Shown: in pieces, positions 25,429-34,085 of the stretch
How positions within the stretch are numbered: the first letter of the stretch is position 1
Layout of the letters: each line of letters begins with the position of its first letter
Source of the DNA: GCA-2684655 sp045105235
GTDB lineage: Bacteria > Planctomycetota > UBA1135 > UBA2386
Assembly (NCBI GenBank): GCA_045105235.1
Contig: JBGCDH010000004.1
Coordinates: 1-64,000, forward strand
DNA: 64,000 nucleotides
Direction: 5' to 3'
Position numbers and translations under genes: made by a program
Notes under the pieces: model-generated
What the model saw: only the letters and a program-made list of their open reading frames with translations
What the model was told of the DNA's origin: nothing
Databases searched by the model: none

Positions 25429-27494
25429 CGCCTTCGACGCCGGCGCGGCGCCCCTCCCTCTTCCCGACCGTGGCAGTCGACACACTTGGTCGGCAGCGGT
25501 TTGTAGCGAACGAACGTCTCGCCCTGCGCGGTCTCCTGCTTGTGGCACAGCGCGCACGCAACCTTGCGGTGCTGGTCGCCGAGCTGAAAACGCGAGTCGA
25601 GGTTGTGACGAAAGGACAGCGTCGCAAACGTGTTGACGCTCTTGTGGCAACGCGTGCAGTCGGTCTTGCCAAAGCGCGCGAACTGATCGCGGTGTGGGTC
25701 CGTATGGCAATCGGCGCACTCTTGCCCCTTGGCGCGAGACCACGTGCGGCCGCTGGCATCCGGCTGTGAGAGCGGCTCATGGCAGGCGGCGCAGTCGAGG
25801 TCCGCGTGTTTGCCAAACAGCTCGAAGCCCGTGAACGCCGTGTGGTCAAAGCCATGCGGCAGCGCGCGAAACGATGAAGTGTTGTGGCAGCGCAGGCAGC
25901 CGACGCGACCGTCAACTTCTTGCGCCACGCCTTCACGCGCAAACTGCCCTTCGTGCGGATCACCGTGGCAGCGCTGGCACCCAACCCCCGTCGTCGCACC
26001 GCTGTGCTCAGGGATCCGACCGAAGCGTCGCCCGAGCCCGTCGGGTTCGGCGGTGCGCGCATGGCAATCCGTGCAGTCGATTTGGCCGTGAGCGCCATCA
26101 AGGTGAAAGCCCGTCCAGTCGCGATGATCAAAGCGCTCGTGGTCGATCGCCGCCCACGCATCGGTCCCGTGGCAAACCGCGCAGGCGCCGCGGGGCGAAG
26201 CCTCAAGCTCGACTTGCTTGTGAGCGAACGCACCCATGTGGGCATCGTCGTGGCATTGGTCGCACTGGTTGGGCGTGCCGCGAAAGACCCGCGCATGCCG
26301 TTCGGAGGCGCGCTTGTGGCAGGCGTCACAGTCTTGCTTCGCATGCGCGCCATCGAGCGGCAGCGCCGTGTAAGCGTGGTCCTCGGCGCCGAATCCATGC
26401 GGCGTGAAGTGCGTGCGTTCGTGACAGCTGACGCACCCCTCCTCCGCCAACGCACTGCCTTCAAACTGGCCGCCGTGCGGATCGCCATGGCAGATACGGC
26501 AGTCGTCCGCACTCCGGCCAGGGTGACGCTCCGCAAACGAACCCTCTGGCGCGTGGCACGCGGTGCACGCAAGCTCGTCGTGCGGCTCGCCGAGCGCAAA
26601 GCCCGACTGCGCATGCTGGAAGCCGTCGATCGTCAGCCGCTCGTCGTCAAAGCTGGTGTGTTGCTCGGTGTGGCATTCGACGCAGCCCGCGGCCGGGGTG
26701 CGCTCGTCCGCCGCGGCGTTGCCCGCCACAAACGCATCGGAGTGCGGTGAGTCGTGGCAGTCCGCGCACTGTCGCTCGGCACCCGCCGGCCGGGCGTGCA
26801 TGCGTTCGAGTGCATGTGCGGTTCCGGCCTCATGACAGTCGCGGCACTCCGCCTCGCCGTGCACGCCCTCGAGCGCTAGAAAGCGCCGATGCCCAACAAC
26901 GTGCCGCTCGGTGAAGTCCTCTTGCGTATGACACGTAGAGCAAGCGCTCTGCATTTGACCCGCATGAGGATCCGGATGACACGACGCGCAGTCACGCTGT
27001 AGGCCCAAGTAGCGCTTGGCTCCGTCCGGCAGAACGTCCGCATCCGCGTGCTCATGGCACTGGGTGCAATCCAGCTCTGTGTGCGCGCCGCGCAGCTCAA
27101 AGCCAATGATCTTGTGGTCAAACTGCTGCACATCGGGCACGCCCGCCTGCGCAAACGCAAGCCGATTGACGAGCCGGAATCCCGCGCCATGGTGCTCCCC
27201 ATGACAGCTGGCACAGCGACCGCCAACGCCGTCGGCGAGCGATCCATGCAGGCCATTGCCAGAATCGAGCTGATCGGAAATCTCTTGGTGGCACTCGTAG
27301 CACGCCGCCTGCATGTCGCCAAACCACCCACCGTGGCACTGCGCACATGCCTCGCCGCCCGCGATCTCGGCAATCCGCGCGTGCCCGGCCGACACCGGTC
27401 CCGGCGACTGACGGTTGGTCGCGGCCATCGTCAAGACGATGACCAGAACAGCCGACGCAATGCCGACCATCGCCGCTCGCAGCCGCAAGCTCAC
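25425..27494 (-). CDS. 23-heme c-type cytochrome of seven tandem triheme modules
   Basis: The 689-residue protein starts at the GTG at 27494, which overlaps the flavoprotein stop (GTGA). A single membrane anchor or uncleaved signal (VGIASAVLVIVLTMAA) precedes 23 CXXCH motifs. They fall into seven triheme modules plus a diheme end. First hemes are at Cys 50, 143, 217, 310, 389, 474, 568 and 647, a spacing of 74-94 residues. Most modules repeat FDH..TGF.L.G.H....C..CH, then a second CXXCH followed by DPH.GQF, then a third. This resembles polymers of c7-type domains that form periplasmic wires. It probably carries electrons from the inner-membrane flavoprotein to the porin complex. It ends in a polyarginine tail. 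Confidence 0.9.
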   Translation of the reverse strand: MSLRLRAAMVGIASAVLVIVLTMAATNRQSPGPVSAGHARIAEIAGGEACAQCHGGWFGDMQAACYECHQEISDQLDSGNGLHGSLADGVGGRCASCHGEHHGAGFRLVNRLAFAQAGVPDVQQFDHKIIGFELRGAHTELDCTQCHEHADADVLPDGAKRYLGLQRDCASCHPDPHAGQMQSACSTCHTQEDFTERHVVGHRRFLALEGVHGEAECRDCHEAGTAHALERMHARPAGAERQCADCHDSPHSDAFVAGNAAADERTPAAGCVECHTEQHTSFDDERLTIDGFQHAQSGFALGEPHDELACTACHAPEGSFAERHPGRSADDCRICHGDPHGGQFEGSALAEEGCVSCHERTHFTPHGFGAEDHAYTALPLDGAHAKQDCDACHKRASERHARVFRGTPNQCDQCHDDAHMGAFAHKQVELEASPRGACAVCHGTDAWAAIDHERFDHRDWTGFHLDGAHGQIDCTDCHARTAEPDGLGRRFGRIPEHSGATTGVGCQRCHGDPHEGQFAREGVAQEVDGRVGCLRCHNTSSFRALPHGFDHTAFTGFELFGKHADLDCAACHEPLSQPDASGRTWSRAKGQECADCHTDPHRDQFARFGKTDCTRCHKSVNTFATLSFRHNLDSRFQLGDQHRKVACALCHKQETAQGETFVRYKPLPTKCVDCHGREEGGAPRRRRRR

Positions 27495-29818
27495 GCGCCA
27501 CCCCCGCCGGAGAACGTACCGTGCAGGATCGCAACCGCGACGTGCACGAGGATCAACAGCACGGTCAGCAGAGCCAGCCAACGGTGCAGCCAGCGCCACG
27601 TGCCGAGCACCGCGCGCAGGTCTTCGAGGTGCGCGACCGCGACCGCGTTTTGATGCGCGAGACCGGCGGCATGAAGTTCGCGAGCCAGCTCGTCCGGAGC
27701 GACGCCGTGCTCGGCCGCCATGCGCCGGATCCGACGACGTGTCCGCCACAGATCCCACTGCAGGCCAAACAGGGCCATCGCACGACCGGCCCAGGTCCCG
27801 CTCCACTGACGCTTTTCGACCAGCTGCAGCGTTTCCTGACGCGCCGTGCGCTCAAACTCACTGCTGCCGGCCGACTGCTCGAGCCGCATGGCTTCTGCGC
27901 GCAGCTCGTCCAGGCGGCGCTCGCGACCGTTCGCGGCGCGCGGCAGCCATGCGTAAAACCACCGGCCCACGGCGCCGGTAACAAGCAGCACGGCCAAGCC
28001 CCAGAAGGCATAGCCGCCCGGCGTACTCTTCGGCGACAGCGCGGCATGCAGCATCACGAGCACAACGGCCAGCACACCCGTCGCGACATGCACGTTCATC
28101 CAGCTCGCAAGCGATCCGAAGCGAACGCCCAGCAGCTGCTGACGGCGCAGCAAGTAGGCGAGGTTGACGAGCACCGCGGCCGAGCCGAGGAAACCGAACC
28201 ACAGCCCGACGCTCTGGTCGGGGCGCAGCAGCGCATGCTTCGGGTCCATCGCGCGCAGCATGGCCTGCTCGAAATAGTAGTCGCCGTGCCAGACCACAAA
28301 CGACAGCGCCGCGAGTGCGAGCACCAAGCCAAAGCCGAGCGCCCACAGCAGGTTCGCCGCCTGGCCAGACCCGCCCGAATCCGGCGCTTCGTCGGCCGAC
28401 GCCGGATGCAGGCTGTGGTCGAAACGGACGCCGCTTTCGGCAAGCTGTGCAAAGGGTGGCTCGCCGCCCGCCATGACGAACAGGTCGTCACAAGGTAGCG
28501 AACGCGCGACCGACTCTTGGCGCACGACAGCGTCATCGGATCCTGGGTCACCAGATACTGGCGCTGGCGTCGCGGCCGCGGGCGCCGCCCCCGCAAGCTC
28601 ACGCACGCGCACGTGCAGCGCATCCGTTGCGACCGCATGAACATCCGCAGACAGGACCAGCTCGATCGCGCCTTCGCCGACCCGCTGCTGCAAGCGCTTC
28701 TTGTTCTTGCTGCGCAGCCGCAGGAACCGGGCGCGCCGGTAGACGAGCGCCACCTGGGTATGCTCTTGCTCTGACAGCGCCAGCGCTGCCTCCACGGCGC
28801 TATCCCCGCCTCCAACCACAACACAGCGACGTCCCGCATGCGCGGCGGCGTCGATGAGCGCGTAGCGAACATGCGGCAGGTCTTCGCCAGGAACGCCAAG
28901 ACGACGAGGGCGCCCGCGACGGCCAACCGCCAACACGACGTTGCGCGCGCGCAGTTCGCCACGATCCGTTGCGACCGTCAGCGTGCCGTCGTCGTTGTGC
29001 TCAATCCGCTCATACGACGTACTGCCCTGAAACGGCAGCTGGTACTCGTCAGCAAGCCCCTGCCACAGCGCTACCAGCTCTTCTTTCTGGTATTCGCGCT
29101 CGGGCATACGGCCGTGCAGCGGTAGCTCGACGACGTCGGTCAGCACCAGCTTGTTGCGCGGATACCGAACAACGGCGCCGCCAACCTGCGATTCCTGGTC
29201 GATCCAGGCAAAGTCGAGCCCCTGCTCGCGCAGTCCAAGCGCGCAAGCAATGCCGCCAGGCCCGGCCCCGACGACGATTGCATCGAGCACTTCGCCTGTC
29301 GCGGACTGGCCGCGCTGGCCGAGATCCTGCGCCGCAATCGTGCGCGCGACTTCGCAGCCCTGGGTCGTCGCGGTGCGGATCAGCGATCGCGCGGTCACCT
29401 CGCCAACCAGAAAGAGCCCATCGGTGCCGACCGCGCGCAGGTCGCCGTCCAGCACGGGCACATCGTCGCGCTTCTGCACGTCGCCCTGGGTCAGCTTGAC
29501 AGCGCCAGCAGGACACTCGCTGACGCAGCGCGCATGGCCAACGCAGGCCTGCGCATGAACAACCTGCGCTTGCCCATGCACCAGCGCGAGCACGCCCTCT
29601 TCCGGACACTCGCGGATGCACGTGCCACAGCCAAGACACTTTTGCAGGTCAATGACTGGCACCTGCAGCGGCTGCTGGCTGTCCGCAGAATGAACTTCAA
29701 TCTCCGCTCGCTCGCGGACGACGCTTCGCTGTCGGCGCAGATCCCCTTGCCGCTGCCACGTCGCTGCAAACGCGAGCGCAAGAGCCACGCAAAGCAGGAT
29801 CAGCAGGAACGGCGTCAT
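27491..29818 (-). CDS. Membrane flavoprotein: ferredoxin + NAD(P)-binding FAD domain + cytochrome b-like anchor
   Basis: The 775-residue protein starts at the ATG at 29818 with an N-terminal membrane helix (PFLLILLCVALALAFAA). A 2x[4Fe-4S] ferredoxin domain has Cys61, 64, 67, 71 and then C92-x2-H95-x2-C98-x3-C102-P, where His replaces the second Cys. The thioredoxin-reductase-like domain has GAGPGG (184-189) for FAD, GGGDSA (336-341) for NAD(P) and DDLFVMAGGEPP near 445. It lacks the redox-active CXXC. Five C-terminal helices follow (about 488-768); two carry His pairs 14 residues apart (577/591 and 745/759), fitting two b hemes. It likely links NAD(P)H or ferredoxin oxidation to the multiheme chain. 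First gene of the operon. Confidence 0.88.
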   Translation of the reverse strand: MTPFLLILLCVALALAFAATWQRQGDLRRQRSVVRERAEIEVHSADSQQPLQVPVIDLQKCLGCGTCIRECPEEGVLALVHGQAQVVHAQACVGHARCVSECPAGAVKLTQGDVQKRDDVPVLDGDLRAVGTDGLFLVGEVTARSLIRTATTQGCEVARTIAAQDLGQRGQSATGEVLDAIVVGAGPGGIACALGLREQGLDFAWIDQESQVGGAVVRYPRNKLVLTDVVELPLHGRMPEREYQKEELVALWQGLADEYQLPFQGSTSYERIEHNDDGTLTVATDRGELRARNVVLAVGRRGRPRRLGVPGEDLPHVRYALIDAAAHAGRRCVVVGGGDSAVEAALALSEQEHTQVALVYRRARFLRLRSKNKKRLQQRVGEGAIELVLSADVHAVATDALHVRVRELAGAAPAAATPAPVSGDPGSDDAVVRQESVARSLPCDDLFVMAGGEPPFAQLAESGVRFDHSLHPASADEAPDSGGSGQAANLLWALGFGLVLALAALSFVVWHGDYYFEQAMLRAMDPKHALLRPDQSVGLWFGFLGSAAVLVNLAYLLRRQQLLGVRFGSLASWMNVHVATGVLAVVLVMLHAALSPKSTPGGYAFWGLAVLLVTGAVGRWFYAWLPRAANGRERRLDELRAEAMRLEQSAGSSEFERTARQETLQLVEKRQWSGTWAGRAMALFGLQWDLWRTRRRIRRMAAEHGVAPDELARELHAAGLAHQNAVAVAHLEDLRAVLGTWRWLHRWLALLTVLLILVHVAVAILHGTFSGGGGA

Positions 29819-29883
29819 GGGGGAGGCGTCGTGACGGTCGAATGACCTTGGGGGTGAAATCGCGAAAAGCGACCGGCGAACGC

Positions 29884-30546
29884 CTAGCGACCCGGCGAGG
29901 CGGCTGGCAGCGACGACTGCTCGACGTAGGCGCGTGCGGCAGCCATCGTCGACTCGAGCTTCTCGTCCAGTTCGAGCGCGGTCTTCGCGACCACTCGGAC
30001 TTCCTGCTGGATCTCGTCGAGGGCCCCGGCATTCAGGTCGTTGCCGAGAAACAGCGCGTGGTCCCGCAGCGACGCGACAAACTTGTCGAGCTGGTCCTGC
30101 GCGGGGATCGCGACTTTCTCAATCGCGTCGTAGCGCTCCTTGGCGACCTGAAAACGTAGCTCACTGCGCTGGCGCATACGCTCGGAGGTGATCTTCTGCA
30201 CATCCTCGCGCCAGCGTTCGAATACCGGCTTTGCCGCGCTAAGCATGGGCCCGACGCTTTCGCGAAAGCGCGCCGCTTCTTGCTCCGCAACATCGATGGA
30301 CTGCACAAAGCGCGCGTAGACGACCGCAGCCGGATCCTTGTCGAAGCGTCCCGCAGCCAGCAGATTGAGCCGTTCGAACGAATCGGCCACCGACTCGCGC
30401 GAACGCTCGGCATCGATGTGAACGCGCTCGATCCACGTCATCATCTGGTCCACCTGCATCGGCGCGCCCTGGCCGTTGTCAGAGGCACAGCCCGCAAACA
30501 GGGCACAGACAAACGAACAGCGCAGCAGATTCCGAAGTTGCATCAT
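29884..30546 (-). CDS. DUF2959 family lipoprotein
   Basis: The 220-residue protein starts at the ATG at 30546 (a second ATG is at 30543); the frame upstream of it is not protein-like. The N-terminus is a lipoprotein signal with LFAGC (Cys20). The rest is almost wholly helical with coiled-coil character: DAERSRESVADSFERLN, FVQSIDVAEQEAARFRESVGPML, MRQRSELRFQVAKERYDAIEKV and ALELDEKLESTMAAARAYV. This is the DUF2959 pattern, of unknown function. It lies 65 bp upstream of the flavoprotein gene in the same orientation and may belong to the same transcript. Confidence 0.8.
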   Translation of the reverse strand: MMQLRNLLRCSFVCALFAGCASDNGQGAPMQVDQMMTWIERVHIDAERSRESVADSFERLNLLAAGRFDKDPAAVVYARFVQSIDVAEQEAARFRESVGPMLSAAKPVFERWREDVQKITSERMRQRSELRFQVAKERYDAIEKVAIPAQDQLDKFVASLRDHALFLGNDLNAGALDEIQQEVRVVAKTALELDEKLESTMAAARAYVEQSSLPAASPGR

Positions 30547-30726
30547 CCTGTGTTCCGAGTGTGGTCGCCGTCGCCCCCGCTTCCGTGACACAGGCATCGG
30601 CACCTCGCTATCGGCTGTCAGGGCCCCCAGACTCAGGGCGGCATCGCGCCGCCCCGAAACGAGACATGTTGCAATGCCAGTCGTCTTGACATGCGGCGAG
30701 CGCAAGCGGCGGTTAGCCTGCGGCTC

Positions 30727-31491
30727 ATGATGGAACTGACCGTGCTCGGTTCCGGCACCGCCGTGCCCGACCCAGAGCGCTTTCCCGCGGGCTACCTCAT
30801 TGCGAACGGCAGTGGGCGCCTGCTGATCGACTGCGGCCCCGGCGTGATCCGTCGACTTGCGCAAGCCGGAACAGATCCAACGCAGCTCGACGCCGTCCTG
30901 CTAACCCACTACCACACGGACCACTGTGCCGACCTCGCAGCGCTGCTATTCGCACTGCGATCCGAATTTGTCCATCGCACGACGCCCATCCGCATCTACG
31001 GGGCCCCTGGACTCCGCCGACTGGTTGCCAAGCTGCGCGAGGCATGGCCTTGGCTAGAACCGCACGGCTATGAGCTCGAGCTGCACGAACTTGTCCCTGG
31101 CACGACGACAATCGACGACTTCACCGTCGAGAGTGTTGCGATCCGCCACACGGCGCAGTCGCTCGGCTACCGCGTCCACTGCGGCCAAACGGTCGTTGCG
31201 CTCTCGGGTGACGCCGACACCTGCGAGGCGCTGGTAGATCTCAGTCGCGACGCAGATGTATTCGTTTGCGATGCGGCTACGCCAGACGGGCAAAAACTGG
31301 ACGGCCATCTGACGCCGCGCCTAGCTGCCGCATATGCCCAGCGCGGCGGCGCTCGGCACCTGGTCTTGACGCACTTCTATCCCCCGTGCCAAGATCAACT
31401 CCCAGCCATGAAGGCCGCCGCAGCGGCCCTCTTCGACGGAGAAATCAGCATGGCGACGGACCTGCTGCGCATTGCTGTTGCGCCGAGCTAG
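30727..31491 (+). CDS. MBL-fold metallo-hydrolase (RNase Z-like)
   Basis: About 254 residues from the ATG at 30727 (another ATG is three bases later). MELTVLGSGTAVPDPERFPAGYL opens the fold, followed by the metal motif LTHYHTDHCADLAALLFAL near 62, with HxHxDH. Later come IRHTAQSLGYRVHCG near 138 and ALSGDADTCEALVDLSRDADVFVCDA near 159, which supply the remaining His/Asp ligands. The layout is that of RNase Z and related single-domain MBL hydrolases, but the tRNase exosite arm is absent. The substrate is not determined. The downstream glucokinase gene follows after 142 bp on the same strand. Confidence 0.85.
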   Translation: MMELTVLGSGTAVPDPERFPAGYLIANGSGRLLIDCGPGVIRRLAQAGTDPTQLDAVLLTHYHTDHCADLAALLFALRSEFVHRTTPIRIYGAPGLRRLVAKLREAWPWLEPHGYELELHELVPGTTTIDDFTVESVAIRHTAQSLGYRVHCGQTVVALSGDADTCEALVDLSRDADVFVCDAATPDGQKLDGHLTPRLAAAYAQRGGARHLVLTHFYPPCQDQLPAMKAAAAALFDGEISMATDLLRIAVAPS

Positions 31492-31633
31492 GCGCTCGCC
31501 GTCACGCCAGCCGGGCGTTCGCGACGCGGGACTCTTGCCCCAGCGCCCATCAAGCAGAGTCCAGACGACAGTCGAAAACTTCAGCCGCGCTATGCAAGAT
31601 CAACTGAGCGTCGCCCTTCACGCCTCCAGCAAC

Positions 31634-32347
31634 ATGGCTACGAACATCCTAGCGATCGATATCGGCGGTTCTGGCCTCAAGGCGACCGTCCTCGATAAGG
31701 ACGGCGCCATGCTTTGCGAACGCGTGCGCACCGAGACGCCGGTCGGCGCGCACCCGGACGCGCTCGTCGCCATGCTTGCCGAACTCGTCAAGGACCTGCC
31801 AGAGTCGGCACGGATCAGCGCCGGCTTTCCCGGCATGGTCCGGCGCGGCGTGGTGCGCACCGCCCCCAATCTCGGCAACGACAACTGGCACGGCTACAAC
31901 CTGGCAGCAGCTCTTGAGCGTGACATCGGCAAGCCCGCGCGTGTCGGCAACGACGCCGACGTACAGGGGCTCGCCGTCATCGCCGGCGATGGGGTCGAAA
32001 TGGTGCTAACCTTGGGAACCGGCTTTGGCACGGCGCTCTACGACAACGGCCGCCTATGTCCGCACCTTGAGATCTCGCAGCAGCCGTTCCGCAAAAACGA
32101 GAGCTACGACCAGCACCTCGGCAACTTCGCTCGCAAGTCGGTCGGCAACAAGAAGTGGAACCGGCGCGTGCACCTCGCCATCGAGAACATGCGCGCGCTG
32201 ACGCACTTCGACCACCTCTACATTGGCGGCGGCAACGCCAAAAAGCTCGCCCTCGAAATGCCGGACGACGTCACCGTCGTCGACAACACCGCTGGGCTCA
32301 GCGGCGGCGCCAAGCTGTGGGCCGACGCCGCCCGCTCGCGCGGCTAG
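31634..32347 (+). CDS. ROK family kinase, polyphosphate glucokinase-like
   Basis: The 237-residue protein starts at the ATG at 31634. NILAIDIGGSGLKATVLD is the phosphate-1 loop, followed by RISAGFPGMVRRGVVRTAPNLG, VGNDADVQGLAVIAG with the catalytic Asp, and MVLTLGTGFGTALYDNGRL. HLEISQQPFRKNESYDQHLG replaces the E-L-G-H loop of standard ROK enzymes, a change typical of short PpgK-type enzymes, which lack the ROK zinc site. It ends YIGGGNAKKLALEMPDDVTVVDNTAGLSGG. It probably makes glucose-6-phosphate using polyphosphate or ATP. The phosphoryl donor cannot be decided from sequence. Confidence 0.85.
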   Translation: MATNILAIDIGGSGLKATVLDKDGAMLCERVRTETPVGAHPDALVAMLAELVKDLPESARISAGFPGMVRRGVVRTAPNLGNDNWHGYNLAAALERDIGKPARVGNDADVQGLAVIAGDGVEMVLTLGTGFGTALYDNGRLCPHLEISQQPFRKNESYDQHLGNFARKSVGNKKWNRRVHLAIENMRALTHFDHLYIGGGNAKKLALEMPDDVTVVDNTAGLSGGAKLWADAARSRG

Positions 32348-32373
32348 CCGCGCCCGCCAGCGATCGGCGAGCC

Positions 32374-32444
32374 GATATCAAGGACCGGGTATCGACGACG
32401 CCAATATCGACGAACCGGTATCGACGAACCGGTGTCGACGAATC
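32374..32444. repeat. 14-bp tandem array between convergent genes
   Basis: Units GGTATCGACGACGCC (15 nt, 32388), AATATCGACGAACC (32403), GGTATCGACGAACC (32417) and GGTGTCGACGAATC (32431) lie head to tail, with a degenerate copy at 32374. The array fills the gap between the glucokinase stop and the convergent Bax-inhibitor-like stop and runs 2 nt into the latter. Confidence 0.9.
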
Positions 32445-33165
32445 AGTCGCGGGAGTTCATCAGCAGGATCAGGATGTGCTTGAAGAGCAGCACCACATCC
32501 GTGAACAGCATGATCGCGCCGCTCATCGCCATCGTCGTCGGCAAACGGTGCAGGATCTGACTGGTGTCATAGAGGATGTAGCCGGCAAACAGCAGCACGC
32601 AGGCACCCGACATCCACAGCCCGAACGAGAAGTTCGTGAACATGCCGATGACCATGACCACCAACAGGCCCCAGAACAGCATGCGCAGCATGCCGCCCAG
32701 CCAGGAGAAGTCTTTGCCCGAGTAGAGCACGTAGAAAGTCAGCCCGCCGAACACGAGCGCCGTAATCATGCTGGCCTGACTGATGATCGCCGCGCCATTG
32801 GCCTGCCCAGCAACAAAAAGCACGATCGGCGCGATCAGCAGGCCGAGCAGCACCACGTAGAGCGAGTAGGCGACGACATTGAGCGGCTTCTTTTCGGCGA
32901 GCGCGTGCACGCCCATGCTCGCGCCCATGAAGATGCCCATGTACATCAGCCAGCCGAACATGCCCCGATGCGTGATCTGGAACAGCTTGATCGCGGCGGT
33001 GTTGACGATCGGCACGTTGGCCGCCGCCCACAGGGTCGCGGCAAACCCAAGGATGCCGAGGAACAGGATCCCGTAGACCTTCTTCAAAAAGGTCGCGCGT
33101 TCGCTGGCGGCGGCAAAGGCTGCGGGGGGAGCTTCGAGACTGCTGTAGGGATTGATATCTTCCAT
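32443..33165 (-). CDS. Bax inhibitor-1/YccA family membrane protein
   Basis: The 240-residue protein starts at the ATG at 33165. After a 25-residue soluble N-terminus (EDINPYSSLEAPPAAFA), seven hydrophobic helices follow in the TMBIM/YccA pattern, including VYGILFLGILGFAATLWAA, PLNVVAYSLYVVLLGLLIAPIVLF, GAAIISQASMITALVFGGLTFYVLY and a C-terminal GYILYDTSQILHR..AMSGAIMLFTDVVLLFKHILILLMNSRD. The YDTS and FTDVV segments carry the conserved Asp residues proposed as the pH-sensing di-aspartyl pair. Members are Ca2+ leak channels or modulators of FtsH proteolysis. Its stop is next to a 14-bp tandem array. Confidence 0.92.
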   Translation of the reverse strand: MEDINPYSSLEAPPAAFAAASERATFLKKVYGILFLGILGFAATLWAAANVPIVNTAAIKLFQITHRGMFGWLMYMGIFMGASMGVHALAEKKPLNVVAYSLYVVLLGLLIAPIVLFVAGQANGAAIISQASMITALVFGGLTFYVLYSGKDFSWLGGMLRMLFWGLLVVMVIGMFTNFSFGLWMSGACVLLFAGYILYDTSQILHRLPTTMAMSGAIMLFTDVVLLFKHILILLMNSRD

Positions 33166-33467
33166 GGCGGATGAGTCCTTCGGACGCATGCGATCGGGGA
33201 AATAGGCTATACGAACGCGAAGCTCGACACACAATTCGCCGACAAACTCTCGCTACGGACGTCGGGCCGCCGCAAAACGCGACGGCGGACGAAGCCGGCC
33301 CAGACTCGATGGCCCTGCACCGGGGTAGACTCTGGCACGCGCCCCGAGGCCATTTCGGACTTTCTACGAACGCGAGGGAAGCGCCGCGCGCTGCCCGAAT
33401 CGACAGCCGCCGCCAGCATTCTGACGGCCCTCACTGAAACTCCGCAACGACGTCCCAGCGCAGCCCC
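33166..33467. other. Divergent promoter region, no gene seen
   Basis: These 302 bp separate the divergent Bax-inhibitor-like and ECF sigma genes and should hold both promoters. I see no strong consensus promoter, hairpin or repeat. The open frames here have no RBS and are short. Confidence 0.45.
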
Positions 33468-34043
33468 TTGAACGACGACTCCACCGACACCAAACAGGAT
33501 GCGAACAGCATCGAGGGCCTGTTCGCACGCAACCTGCCCATGCTGGTGGCCTACCTACGCGCTCGCGTGGGGCGCGCCCTCGCCGAGCGGGAATCGGTGC
33601 ACGACCTCGCCCAGTCCGTCTGCCGCGAAGTGCTGACCGATCGCGCCCAGCTCGAGTTCGACAACGACGAGTCGTTTCGCGCCTACCTGTTCTTGCAGGC
33701 ATCGCGCAAGATCATCGACCGGTCGCGCTACCACCGCGCCGCCATGCGCAATGCCGGCCAGGCCAACCAGAGTCTCGAGGACAACGACAGCAGCGGCCTG
33801 CTCGCGACGTGCATGCAGCTCGTCACGCCCTCGCGCGCTGCCGCCTCCCGAGAACAGCTCAGCCGCGTCGAAGCAGCCATCCAAGAGCTGCCGGAGCGCC
33901 AAAGCGAGGCGGTGATGCTGAGCCGCATCGCCGGCATTTCCTATGCCGAGATCGCCCGCCAAATGCAGTCGACCGAAGCGTCCGTCCGCGGCCTTACGGC
34001 ACGCGGACTGGCGACGCTTGCGGCACGCCTCGGCGGCAGCTAG
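33468..34043 (+). CDS. ECF-type sigma-70 family RNA polymerase sigma factor
   Basis: The 191-residue protein starts at a TTG at 33468; no ATG/GTG precedes region 2. Region 2 (about 18-90) has LARNLPMLVAYLRARVG..LAERESVHDLAQSVCREVL and FRAYLFLQASRKIIDRSRYH. Region 4 (about 130-185) has IQELPERQSEAVMLSRIAGISYAEIARQM..TEASVRGL, a clear helix-turn-helix. It is 42 bp before a large membrane-anchored Ser/Thr kinase. Such sigma-kinase pairs are common in Planctomycetota, where the kinase is thought to control the sigma factor in place of an anti-sigma factor. Targets are unknown. Confidence 0.9.
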   Translation: MNDDSTDTKQDANSIEGLFARNLPMLVAYLRARVGRALAERESVHDLAQSVCREVLTDRAQLEFDNDESFRAYLFLQASRKIIDRSRYHRAAMRNAGQANQSLEDNDSSGLLATCMQLVTPSRAAASREQLSRVEAAIQELPERQSEAVMLSRIAGISYAEIARQMQSTEASVRGLTARGLATLAARLGGS

Positions 34044-34085
34044 CAGCCCGCTCGAACACCGCATCGAGCCGAATCGTCTACGATC

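Noticed and set aside
20113..29818. Orthology to MtrCAB
   Set aside because: The barrel lacks the MtrB N-terminal CXXC and the cytochromes differ in heme number and order. Similar logic only.
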